Part shown: positions 35,379 to 43,908 of the stretch, piece by piece
Numbering within the stretch: the stretch's first letter is position 1
Layout of the letters: every line of letters starts with the position of its first letter
Assembly: GCF_007830265.1 (NCBI RefSeq)
Contig: NZ_VLKE01000001.1
Location: 3,348,001-3,412,000 of the forward strand
Direction: 5' to 3'
Length of the DNA: 64,000 nt
From: Micromonospora olivasterospora
GTDB lineage: Bacteria > Actinomycetota > Actinomycetes > Mycobacteriales > Micromonosporaceae
The notes under the pieces: model-generated
Told to the model about the DNA's origin: nothing
Database searches by the model: none
The model's input: only the letters and a program-made list of their open reading frames with translations
Program-made: the position numbers and the translations under genes

Positions 35379-36389
35379 CCGGTCAACGGATCGGGCCTCG
35401 AGGCGCTGCTCGGGACACTCGGCCTGACCGCGGCCGACACCGGCGGAGGCGTACGGTTCGACCGGCCGTCCGCGTCGGCCGGGCCGTCGTCGCAGCCCGC
35501 GTCGGCCGGGCCGCTGGCGAAGACGTCCGGGTTCTTCGTGGACCCGAACTCCGAGCCGGCGAAGTGGGCCCGCGCCAACAAGAACGATCCCCGTGCCGCG
35601 AGGATCAGCGCGGAGATCGCGACCCGGCCGATCGCCAAGTGGTTCGGCGAGTGGTTCACCGACATCGGCACCTCGGTCGACAAATACGTCGACGCCGCCA
35701 CGGCGGCCGGGAAACTGCCGGTCCTCGTCGCGTACACCCTGCCGGGCCGGGATGCGTGCAGCGGGTTCTCCGGTGGCGGCCAGAAGACACCCGCCGAGTA
35801 CAAGAGGTGGTTCTCGGCGTTCGCCGGTGCCATCGGCGAACGCCCCGCCGTCGTCATCGTCGAACCCGACGCCCTCGGCGACGCCGAATGCATGTCCGCC
35901 GCGCAGATCGCCGTACGCAACGAGCTGCTGAACTTCGCCACCAGCGAGCTGCGCGCCAAGGCACCGCAGGCCTGGGCCTACCTCGACGCCGGCAACGTCG
36001 GCTGGGGCGAACCCGCCGAGATGGCGGCCCGCCTGCACGACGCCGGTGTCCGCAACGTGCGGGGCTTCGCCCTCAACGTGTCGAACTTCCACCCGACGGC
36101 GAAGACCGTGGAGCACGCCGAGAAGATCAACGCCCAGCTGAAAAACAAGGGCCACACCGCAGGCTTCGTCATCGACACCAGCCGCAACGGCAACGGCCAC
36201 GCCGGCTCCTGGTGCAACCCCCCGAAGCGCAAACTCGGCTCGGCACCGCAGCCCGGCACCACCGGTGAGGACTACCGCCTCTGGATCAAGACCCCCGGCA
36301 TCTCGGATGGCCCCTGCGGCACCGCGCCGGGCGTTCCGTCCGGCACGTACAGCCCCGAACTCGCGGTCAAACTCATCGACGGCAGCTGA
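35379..36389 (+). pseudogene. GH6 cellulase lacking signal peptide and start (5' truncated)
   Basis: The frame opens after a stop at 35376 and contains no ATG or GTG until 35538, which is already inside the glycosidase domain. A Ser/Pro/Ala-rich linker (SASAGPSSQPASAGP) leads into TSGFFVDPNSEPAKWARAN, the usual start of a bacterial GH6 domain. Catalytic regions are kept: TLPGRDACSGFSGGG, VIVEPDALGD and KTPGISDGPCG. The secretion signal and any N-terminal binding module are gone, so the enzyme can hardly be exported. Starting at GTG 35538 would give a 283-aa cytoplasmic protein; I regard that as unlikely to be functional. Confidence 0.7.
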
Positions 36390-36406
36390 GCAACACCACG
36401 AGGCCT

Positions 36407-36426
36407 CCCGGCCGCCCGCGGCCGGG
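36407..36426 (+). terminator. Hairpin after the GH6 gene
   Basis: Perfect nine-base arms, CCCGGCCGC and GCGGCCGGG, lie 18 bp beyond the GH6 stop. There is no U-run. It probably marks the original end of the cellulase transcript. Confidence 0.5.
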
Positions 36427-36443
36427 TCGGCGGCCGGCCCAGC

Positions 36444-36606
36444 GTGATCAATCCGGAGATTCTGCGCGCTGCCCGGGACATGCTGCCCAACCCGGAGGCC
36501 AGCGTCGCCTCGATCGCCAAACTGCTCGGCGTCAGCCCCGGCACGCTCTACAACCACATCCCCGAGCTGCGCGCCGCCGGCCGGGCCCGGGCCGCGGCGA
36601 TCACCG
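36444..36606 (+). pseudogene. Serine resolvase C-terminal fragment
   Basis: From GTG 36444 about 50 codons resemble the C-terminal helix-turn-helix tail of Tn3-type resolvases and invertases (ARDMLPNPEASVASIAKLLG, then VSPGTLYNHIPELRAAG). The catalytic serine domain is absent, and the frame continues into unrelated sequence after about 36606. It is a mobile-element remnant. Confidence 0.6.
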
Positions 36607-36929
36607 CTCCACGCCGCGGCGTCCGGGTGGGTGGGCATCATGGACAGGGTCAGGCCCAGCAGCGCCGCGCTCCACTGGTTCTCCTCGGTCTTGCTGTCCC
36701 CCGGGGTGACCGCGGTCCCGTCACGACGGGTCTCGTACAACTGGTTGCCGCTGGTCCCGATCAGGCCGGGATGCGGCAGCGGGGCGATTTCCGACGAAGG
36801 TCGTAGGCAGAATGCCGTCCTGCGCCAGATGGCACCACGCCCCCGGTCCCGCAGGCTTTTCCCAGGCACCGGGTGACGCCGCACGGATCCCTCCGGACAC
36901 CCGATCGGCCTGGAAGGTAGCAGCCCGAC
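36607..36929. other. 323-bp stretch with a possible antisense gene fragment
   Basis: No intact gene is seen. On the minus strand at about 36608-36775 the codons read GTSGNQLYETRRDG and EENQWSAALLGLTLSMMP, which look like part of a secreted helical-barrel protein. No start is present and the frame loses sense beyond, so I treat it as a possible remnant only. Confidence 0.3.
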
Positions 36930-38939
36930 ATGCTTCGCCAAGATCCCGCCCGGCCCCGGGCGTCCCGCCTGCGCCGGCTCGGCGCGGCTCTGGTGGCGAC
37001 GGTCGCCGTCGCCGCCACCGCCGCCGGGTGCGGCACCGCACCGACCGCCATGTCCGTTCCCACGCCACCCGCTCCCGGCGCGCCGGCCGACCCGGCCGCG
37101 CTGAACGCGGCCGACGTCGACGCCTGGCTCGACGGCCTGCTGCCCGCCGCGCTCCAGCGGACCGGCATCCCCGGCGCCACCGTCGCCGTCGTCCGCGACG
37201 GCGAGATCCTCACCACCCGTGGCTACGGCCACGCGGACACCGGCACCGGCACCGGCCAGCCGGTACCGGTCGACCCGGACCGGCACCTGTTCCGGGTCGG
37301 CTCGGTGTCGAAGCTGGTCACCGCCGTCGCCGTCCTCCAGCTCGTGCAGAGCGGCGATCTCGACCTCGACGCCGACGTCGACGAGTACCTGGACTTCACG
37401 CTGCCCCGCCGCTACGACGAGGCGGTCACGCTGCGGCACCTGCTGACCCACACCGCCGGGTTCGAGGAGCGCATCGCCGGGCTGATCGGCCTCGACGGCA
37501 GCAGCCCGGACCTGCGCGCGGCGTTGGCCACCGACCCGCCGGAGCAGATCTACCGGCCGGGCACCGTGCCCGCCTACTCCAACTACGGCAACGCGCTGGC
37601 CGGATACATCGTCGAGCACGTCAGCGGGACGCCGTTCGAGGAGTACGTCGACCGCAACGTGCTGGCCCGGGCCGGCATGGCGTCGTCGACGTTCGCGCAG
37701 CCGCTGCCCCCGGCCCTGGCCGACCGGATGGCCAGCGGCCACGACGCCGCCGGTGTCGCCGGTCCGTTCGAGATCGTCGGCATTCCCCCGGCGGGCGCGT
37801 TGAGCGCACCGGCCACCGACATGGCCCGGTTCATGCTGGCGCTGATCGGCGAACCGGTCGGCGAGGGTCCGCTGCTCGACGCCGCCACCCGCGAGCTGAT
37901 GCAGCGTCCCGGGCTCGACGCCACCTCGCTCGGCACCCTCGCGGACGGCCCCCGGATGGCGCTGGGGCTGTTCGACGAGAGCCGCAACGGCCGACACATC
38001 CTCGGTCACGGCGGCGACACCATGTTCTTCCACTCGCACCTACAGATCTACCCCCGGGAGCGGGCCGGCATCTTCCTCTCGCTCAACGGCGGCGGCCGGG
38101 GCGAGCTGGACAGCCTCGAGCTGCGCCAGGCGGTGATGAACGGCTTCGCCGACCGCTACTTCCCGGGCACGTCGGAGCGACCGGCCGGCGTCGACGCGCA
38201 GACCAGCGCCGCACACGCCGCCGCCGCAGTCGGTACGTACACCGACTCGCGCGGTTTCGGCAGCAACTTCCTGACCACCATCGGCCTGGTCGGTCGGACC
38301 ACCGTCAGCGTCGCCGACGATCACCGGCTGCTGTTCGAGCCGGGCCCGCTGTCGGCCACCCCGGCCCTGTACGAGGAGGTGGCTCCCTGGGTCTGGCGCG
38401 AGGTGGGCGGGCAGCGCACGCTGGCCATGCGGGTCGCCGACGACCGGGTGACGGCGATCAGCCACGACTCCGCGTTCACCCTGCTGCCGGTCGAGCCGGC
38501 ACGGGCCACGGCGGTGGTCGTACCGGTGCTCGGTGCCGCCGTGCTGGTGCTTGCGCTGACCGTGCTCTCCTGGCCGTTCGGTGCCCTCGTCCGACGAGTG
38601 CTCGGTCGGCCACGCCGTGATCCGGCGGGGCGTACCGCGCGGGTGCTCAGCCGCGTCGCGGTCGCGGGTGCGCTGCTCGCGCTGATCGGCTGGGCGGTGA
38701 ACATCGCGGCCGTCATGGGGTTGCAGGAGGTCTCCGCCGCCTCGCTGCGCACCGTGCAGGTGCTCCAGGTGATCGGCCTGCTCGGGGTGCTGCCCGCAGG
38801 GGTGCGGCTGGTCGACGACGTACGGCGGCGCGTCGGCTGGCACCGGGTCGCCGCCAGCGCCCTGATCCTGCTGGCCCTGGCCGGTACGGGCTGGTTCGCC
38901 GTCGAGTTCATGCTGCTCGCGCCTAGCATCTCCTACTGA
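36930..38939 (+). CDS. Class C beta-lactamase-like serine hydrolase, lipoprotein with membrane tail
   Basis: This 669-aa protein starts with a lipoprotein signal (lipobox ATAAGC, Cys34). Residues 60-390 are a beta-lactamase/PBP-type domain with S-V-S-K at 125-128, Y-S-N at 216-218 and an HGG box (ILGHGGDTMF). The C-terminal 150 residues carry about four hydrophobic helices (for example AVVVPVLGAAVLVLALTVLS). This architecture is common in actinobacterial D-aminopeptidase or esterase-like cell-envelope proteins, not resistance enzymes. It precedes a two-component system by 41 bp. Confidence 0.88.
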   Translation: MLRQDPARPRASRLRRLGAALVATVAVAATAAGCGTAPTAMSVPTPPAPGAPADPAALNAADVDAWLDGLLPAALQRTGIPGATVAVVRDGEILTTRGYGHADTGTGTGQPVPVDPDRHLFRVGSVSKLVTAVAVLQLVQSGDLDLDADVDEYLDFTLPRRYDEAVTLRHLLTHTAGFEERIAGLIGLDGSSPDLRAALATDPPEQIYRPGTVPAYSNYGNALAGYIVEHVSGTPFEEYVDRNVLARAGMASSTFAQPLPPALADRMASGHDAAGVAGPFEIVGIPPAGALSAPATDMARFMLALIGEPVGEGPLLDAATRELMQRPGLDATSLGTLADGPRMALGLFDESRNGRHILGHGGDTMFFHSHLQIYPRERAGIFLSLNGGGRGELDSLELRQAVMNGFADRYFPGTSERPAGVDAQTSAAHAAAAVGTYTDSRGFGSNFLTTIGLVGRTTVSVADDHRLLFEPGPLSATPALYEEVAPWVWREVGGQRTLAMRVADDRVTAISHDSAFTLLPVEPARATAVVVPVLGAAVLVLALTVLSWPFGALVRRVLGRPRRDPAGRTARVLSRVAVAGALLALIGWAVNIAAVMGLQEVSAASLRTVQVLQVIGLLGVLPAGVRLVDDVRRRVGWHRVAASALILLALAGTGWFAVEFMLLAPSISY

Positions 38940-38980
38940 CGCGTCGATCCGGGACGGACCGGAGCAAGGAAGTCCACCGC

Positions 38981-40312
38981 ATGAGCACCCACCCAGATCC
39001 GCAGGCCGAGGCGACGCCCCGGACGCCGCGGCTGACCAGGCGGCTTGACGAGCGGCTCACCCGGCTCGGCGTGACCGGCCGGTTCGCCCGGGACGGCCTG
39101 CTCGCGGCGGCCGTCACCGTGGCCACCCTGCTGCTGCTGGCGATGCTGTTCTGGATCGTCGCACCGGCGGAGGGTCTCGCCGTCGACCCGGCGCGGGCCT
39201 GGCTGGTGCTGGTGCTCTGCGGTGTGCAGGCGGTGCTGCTCTGCCTACGTCGGATCCGTCCGCTGCTCTGCCTCGCCCTGGTCGTCGCCCTGCAACTGGT
39301 GGTGGTCGGCCTGTCCCTGCCGGAGATGTCGATCCGGGGCCTCGCGCCGTTCGTCGCCGCGTACACCGTCGGCACGCTGCGGCCGGTCCGGACGGCGCTG
39401 CTGATCGCGGGGGTCGCCACGCTGGCGGAGACGGCGGGGGCGGTCGCCACCGCAGTCCTCGTCGCCCCCAACATCCTCCTCGCCACGCTCGGCAGCCTCA
39501 CCGCGAGTGCCCTGACCTACCTCGGCGCGGCCTTCGTCGGTGGCTACGTCGCCACCTACCGGCGCTACGTCGAGCTGGTCCGGGTACGCGCCGAGGAGGC
39601 GGTCCGGGCACAGCAGGCCGGCGTGCAGGCGGCGATCGGCGCGGAACGGTCCCGGATGGCGCGGGAGCTGCACGACGTGGCCGCCCACCACCTCTCCGGC
39701 ATGGTGGTGCAGGCGGCGGCGGTGGAGCGACTGATCGACCGCGACCCGGCGGCGGCCCGCGCCGGGGTGGCCTGGATCCGCGCCCAGGGCAAGCAGACCC
39801 TGGACAACCTGCGACTGGTGGTGGGGGTGCTGCGCGGACGGACCGGGGCGGAGGCGGGCGACGGCACGGTCCCGGTGCCCGGCCTGGCCGTCCTCGACGA
39901 CCTCGTCCGCACCGCCGCTGACCTCGGCGGCCCGGTCGAGTTCGTCCGCGAGGGGCAACCGCGCGAGGTGCCGCCGATCGCCGACGTGGCGCTCTACCGG
40001 GTGGCGCAGGAGTCGCTCTCCAACGCCCGCCAGCACGCCCCCGGCGCCCCGGTCCGGGTGGCTCTGCGCTACCTCGACCGCCGGGTGACGCTCGAGGTAC
40101 GCAACGACCCGCCGCCCCGGCGGCCCGAGCCGGCCACCCGCACCACCGGCGGCGTGGGCCTGGTGGGCATGCGGGAACGCGCACAGCTCATCGGTGCCGA
40201 GTTCACCGCCGGGCCGACCGCCGACGGCGGCTGGACGGTCACGGTGCACCTGCCGACCGCACCGGAGGTCGCCCGCGCCGCGACGGCGACCGCGCAGGGA
40301 GACCCGACATGA
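38981..40312 (+). CDS. Sensor histidine kinase (NarX/DesK-like)
   Basis: This 443-aa kinase has about five N-terminal membrane helices (residues 45-180), then a HisKA_3 dimerisation domain with the phosphorylated His in SRMARELHDVAAHHLSGMV, and a HATPase_c domain with QESLSNARQHAPGAPVRV and GGVGLVGMRERAQLIG. No extracellular sensing domain is visible, so it probably senses the membrane. Its stop overlaps the response-regulator start by four bases. Confidence 0.93.
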   Translation: MSTHPDPQAEATPRTPRLTRRLDERLTRLGVTGRFARDGLLAAAVTVATLLLLAMLFWIVAPAEGLAVDPARAWLVLVLCGVQAVLLCLRRIRPLLCLALVVALQLVVVGLSLPEMSIRGLAPFVAAYTVGTLRPVRTALLIAGVATLAETAGAVATAVLVAPNILLATLGSLTASALTYLGAAFVGGYVATYRRYVELVRVRAEEAVRAQQAGVQAAIGAERSRMARELHDVAAHHLSGMVVQAAAVERLIDRDPAAARAGVAWIRAQGKQTLDNLRLVVGVLRGRTGAEAGDGTVPVPGLAVLDDLVRTAADLGGPVEFVREGQPREVPPIADVALYRVAQESLSNARQHAPGAPVRVALRYLDRRVTLEVRNDPPPRRPEPATRTTGGVGLVGMRERAQLIGAEFTAGPTADGGWTVTVHLPTAPEVARAATATAQGDPT

Positions 40313-40965
40313 TCAGGGTGATGCTCGTCGACGACCAGGCGGTGGTGCGGACCGGGTTCCGGGTCATCCTGGAACAGGCCGCGGACATCGAGGTGGTGGC
40401 CGAGGCGTCGAACGGCGACGCGGCGGTCGACCTGGCCCGCCGGCACTGGCCGGACGTGATCTGCATGGACGTCCGGATGCCCGGCGGCGACGGGCTCACC
40501 GCCACCCGCCGGATCGTCGGCGAGGCCACCGAGACGCCGCCCGCCGTGCTCGTGGTGACCACGTTCGACCTCGACGAGTACGTCTTCGGCGCGCTGGAGT
40601 CCGGTGCCAGCGGGTTCATCCTCAAGGACTGCGAACCCGAGGAGCTGATCGAGGCGGTATGCCGCCTGGCCGGCGGGTACGGGCTCGTCGACCAGGCGGT
40701 CACCCGCCGGGTGATCACCGAGTTCGCCCGCCGCACCGCCGCACCGCGTACCGATGCGGTGGCCGCGCACCAGCTCACCGCGCGGGAGGCCGAGATCGTC
40801 CGGCTGCTCGCCCAGGGTCTGTCGAACGTGGAGATCGCCACCGAGCTGTTCATCGAGACCAGCACCGTCAAGTCGCACCTCGGCCGGGCGATGGCCAAGA
40901 TCGGTGTACGGGACCGGTTGCAGACGGTCGTCTGGGCGTACCAGAACGGTGTCGTGCCGCGCTGA
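40309..40965 (+). CDS. NarL-family response regulator
   Basis: This 218-aa protein has a receiver domain with acidic pocket (MLVDDQ), phospho-acceptor Asp (VICMDVRMPGGDG) and Lys (GFILKD), and a LuxR helix-turn-helix (LTAREAEIVRLLAQGLSNVE). It is the partner of the overlapping sensor kinase. Likely targets are the upstream serine hydrolase or the now decayed PepSY gene downstream. Confidence 0.95.
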   Translation: MIRVMLVDDQAVVRTGFRVILEQAADIEVVAEASNGDAAVDLARRHWPDVICMDVRMPGGDGLTATRRIVGEATETPPAVLVVTTFDLDEYVFGALESGASGFILKDCEPEELIEAVCRLAGGYGLVDQAVTRRVITEFARRTAAPRTDAVAAHQLTAREAEIVRLLAQGLSNVEIATELFIETSTVKSHLGRAMAKIGVRDRLQTVVWAYQNGVVPR

Positions 40966-41468
40966 CGCGCCTGACCTGGTCCCGCTACGCCGGCGCGAAC
41001 TTCAGCACCGGCCTGGACGCGGTCCACTCCCGCACACCGGAGCTGTCCACCACCCTGCCCGGCACTCCCACCGTGGTCGCTGAGGCCGGACACCACGGCA
41101 GTGGCGGCGAGGCCACCGCCGTCGACCCGGCCGCCACCGACCGGGTCCTCACCGTCGCCCGCACCGCCGGACTCACCGGACCGGTGGAGATCACCCCACC
41201 CGAGGACACCCGCTCCGCGTGGACCGTCACCCAGGTCGACAACACCTGGCCGGTACGGTTCGCCATCGGGTGGGCCCTGCCACTGTTCGGGCTCATGCTG
41301 CTCGCGTTCCTCGCCATCGACCTCGCTGTGGCCGCTTGGACGAGCCGCCGAGGAGGGCAGCGCCTGCCTGATGTGCCGGTGGCCGCCGACCTGGCGCTCC
41401 GCGCGCTTCTCCTGCGCCGGGCACTCCCGACGCGATCAGGATCCGTGGCCGGTCTGGCGAAGCCATGA
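40961..41468 (+). pseudogene. PepSY-associated membrane protein, only two ends left
   Basis: In a frame different from the regulator, the sequence TRLTWSRYAGANFSTGLDAV and the segment GLTGPVEITPPEDTRSAWTV are typical of the central part of PepSY_TM proteins. At TQVDNTWPVRF the sequence jumps to the final membrane helix of the family (GWALPLFGLMLLAFLAIDLA). The N-terminal helix and the second PepSY part are missing and no start codon is seen. It is another gene lost by internal deletion. The 73 bp up to the next gene hold nothing recognisable. Confidence 0.6.
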
Positions 41469-41541
41469 CGGTCACCAGGCCACGCGATCCGGGATGTCGC
41501 TGCTTGTACGACACCCGGTGGCACGCCGATCCCCTTTCGCC

Positions 41542-42168
41542 TCAAGCCGTCAGGATCTCGATCGCGCTTTTCCGAACTGTCGCCGGTGCCGAGTCCACCG
41601 AGCCTGAGTGGTAGGGCGGCTCCGGCGCGTACTCGATGATGAGCTGCACGGTCTGCGCCACGTCATCGCCACTGATCAGACCGGCCAGGGTCAACGCCAT
41701 GTCGATGCCGGCCGACACGCCGGCCGCGGTCGCGTAGTGCCCGTCGATGACGACCCGATCCCTCGACGGTGTCACGCCGAACTCGGTGAGCATGTCCAGC
41801 GCAGCCCAGTGGGTGGTAGCCCGGCGGCCGGTGAGGAGGCCCGCTGCGGCGAGTATGAGGGCGCCGCTGCAGACGGACGTCGTCCAGGCGCTGGTCCGGT
41901 CGACATCCCGCAGCCATCGGTGCAGGGGTCCGTCGGACATCTGCGCCGACTGGCCGGGTCCGCCTCCGATGAGGACGACATCTGGACTGGTCACATCGTC
42001 GAGCGTCGCCATGGCTTCGATCAACAGGCTGCCCAGGTCGTTGCGGACGAGACCCGTGCGCTCGGCGACAAAGACAACCTCGACGTCCGGCAGGCGCCCC
42101 AGAACCTCGTAGGGTCCGACTACGTCCAGGGCGGTGAATCCGGGATAGAGAACAACGGCTACCTGCAT
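41542..42168 (-). CDS. DJ-1/PfpI family protein (isocyanide hydratase-like)
   Basis: This 208-aa protein has a glutamine-amidotransferase-like fold: VVLYPGFTALDVVGPYEVLG at the N-terminus and the nucleophile Cys in TTSVCSGALILAAAGLL, followed by GRRATTHWAALDML. These features suit the InhA (isonitrile hydratase) subgroup, though glyoxalase or chaperone roles cannot be excluded. The ATG at 42168 is chosen, since longer frames have random composition. Confidence 0.82.
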   Translation of the reverse strand: MQVAVVLYPGFTALDVVGPYEVLGRLPDVEVVFVAERTGLVRNDLGSLLIEAMATLDDVTSPDVVLIGGGPGQSAQMSDGPLHRWLRDVDRTSAWTTSVCSGALILAAAGLLTGRRATTHWAALDMLTEFGVTPSRDRVVIDGHYATAAGVSAGIDMALTLAGLISGDDVAQTVQLIIEYAPEPPYHSGSVDSAPATVRKSAIEILTA

Positions 42169-42339
42169 GTCAGCGCTCCTTGATGAGGTGTGATGCCACT
42201 CCGGCTTTCGACTCTCGGGTGTCAGCCCGCTGAGCGAAACCGGTCCGGCCAGCTGCGTCATCGCGGTCGGCCCTCCCGCCGGGTGGCGGGGTGGCCGCTG
42301 CGAACACAAAATGCGGACGACCGGTCAGCGGATGGGTGG

Positions 42340-42852
42340 TCACTGCTCCGCGTACGCCGAAGACGTCGGCCAGATCTTGTCGTCGAACCCACCCGCCCAG
42401 GTCGAGATCACCAGGTCCGGAGACTGGGCCAACACCTGCTCGCGGGGCACCTCGAAGTTCTTGTTCAGCTTCAGCCCCGCGGTCGGGACCGCGTCGATCT
42501 TCGCGATCATGGTCGGATCGTCGGACACGCCGTACCGCTGACTGTTCGCCACGATGCGGTCCTGCACACCGAGCGCGATCATCGACTCGACCTCGGCCAC
42601 CGACGCGCCGTTGGGCAGCACCACCCGACGCGGAGCCTGGTTGAACGTGACCTGGCGCCCACAGTTGTCGATCGTCAGCGGATACGTGGTACGAGGCCCG
42701 GCCGCCTCGGACGCGCCCGCCGACACCGCCGGCGCATCCGGCACCTTCGTCCCGGAACACGCGCCGAGCGGCAGGAGGATGCCGGCGGCCAGCGCCGTGC
42801 GGAAAAATCGGAAATCGCGGGTACGGCTCACCCACCTACCGGCTCGTGCCAT
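42340..42852 (-). pseudogene. Iron-siderophore ABC solute-binding protein, C-terminal half missing
   Basis: The 170 codons give a lipoprotein signal (LLPLGACSG) and the first lobe of a Fe3+-hydroxamate/B12 binding protein (YPLTIDNCGRQVTFNQAPRR, VESMIALGVQDRIVANSQRY, SPDLVISTWAGGFDDKIWP). The protein then ends after SSAYAEQ, where the family continues for another 150 residues. No second lobe is found in any frame downstream. A [2Fe-2S] protein gene lies upstream on the same strand. Confidence 0.75.
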
Positions 42853-43033
42853 CGGGAACTCGCCTTCTGCCGTCGAACCACGTCGGAATCCCGAAGCGCG
42901 GGCACCGGACGCCCGTGTCCAAGGCGGAATCCGTACGACCGGCATGCAGATAGTCGGAGCATCGGCACCGATGGTTCCCGACCACAGTTCCGGCCCGAGC
43001 AGAGGCTCGCGGGAGCACGTTCCTTTCGTGCGG

Positions 43034-43438
43034 CTACCGGCCGCGGCTGTCACCGCAACGGTCAACGCCTCCGCGCTGGGAACTGCGCCGACTCCGCACT
43101 GGACGGCCGATCCGGTGCAGCGCGAGTTCCTCGGGAACGGGAACGACGCCCGGCCCGCCCGCGGCGACCCACGCCTGGATGATCGCGGCGGTCCCATCGT
43201 CGACGATGCCGAACCAGGTCGGCCGGCCACCGGGGCGCCGACCCTGCGGCGACCGACGCACCACGACAACGTCGGCGTAGTCGCATCGACCGAGACACCG
43301 CGCGGTCCGGACGGTCGCGAGATCCGGACGATCAGTGGCGAGCGGCCACCTGCGACCGGCGCCCACGTCCGGATCCTGGCTCGCACCAGCGCCCGGGCTC
43401 CCACAACAGCAGCCGGCGCAGACGACCAGGGTCGCCAT
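43034..43438 (-). CDS. [2Fe-2S] thioredoxin-like ferredoxin domain protein
   Basis: This 134-aa protein starts with VVCAGCCCG and later has ARCLGRCDYADVVVVR, giving the cysteine spacing of a thioredoxin-like [2Fe-2S] protein. The central strand PTWFGIVDD and the helix IIQAWVAAGGPGV fit a small family often found beside siderophore uptake genes. It might help release iron from an imported chelate. It is next to the truncated siderophore-binding gene, so its pathway may be broken in this strain. Confidence 0.65.
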   Translation of the reverse strand: MATLVVCAGCCCGSPGAGASQDPDVGAGRRWPLATDRPDLATVRTARCLGRCDYADVVVVRRSPQGRRPGGRPTWFGIVDDGTAAIIQAWVAAGGPGVVPVPEELALHRIGRPVRSRRSSQRGGVDRCGDSRGR

Positions 43439-43908
43439 GAATCCCCCCGACCGCCCAATCGGACGGCAGCCTATGACACCGCCAGCCACGACGATCCGCG
43501 GGAGGACCACAGAGGATAGTCATGGAGCCTTGCGGCTTGGACGCATCTGTCGGGTTGCAGGATCGCGCTCGCCGCCCCCCTCCCTGTCGGCAGATGGATC
43601 GAGGATCGCATCAGCCAGCTAAGGCGTTCACCTATTGGTGCAGCAGACCCGATGCAGTTCAACGCCGTTCAGTGCACCTGGCTGCTCCCCGCCCCCTGGC
43701 GTCTCTCCCTTGCCGTCGACGCTCCGCCCACGTTGTGGGTCGCCGCTGCGTTCGCCGAACTCTCCCGGGCGGATCTGACCGCAGACCCGACACGGGAGGT
43801 TCAAGGCACCCGCCGATCCCACAACGCAACGGCGCCCGCACGGCTGCTCCCTGTTCCGCGGCCCGCCACGAACCGGCAACCCGGGGTTGATCTCCGGCGA
43901 GGATCGTC
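43439..43908. other. 470-bp intergenic region before the phospholipase gene
   Basis: No recognisable gene was found on either strand. Several GTTCA elements occur at 43626-43672, but their spacing (10 bp instead of 11) does not fit a good PHO box. The region separates divergent genes and should contain their promoters. Confidence 0.35.

Noticed and set aside
36608..36775. Minus-strand fragment resembling a secreted helical-barrel protein
   Set aside because: No start, no motif and fewer than 60 codons; kept only as a possible remnant.
35268..38039. A 923-codon open frame on the minus strand
   Set aside because: It is antisense to the luciferase-like, GH6 and serine hydrolase genes and has the Val/Gly/Arg-rich low-complexity composition of high-GC shadow frames.
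42853..43033. Possible cobalamin riboswitch before the siderophore/B12-type binding protein
   Set aside because: A loosely similar CGGGCCGGAACTGTGG stretch is present but the conserved B12-box order is not.
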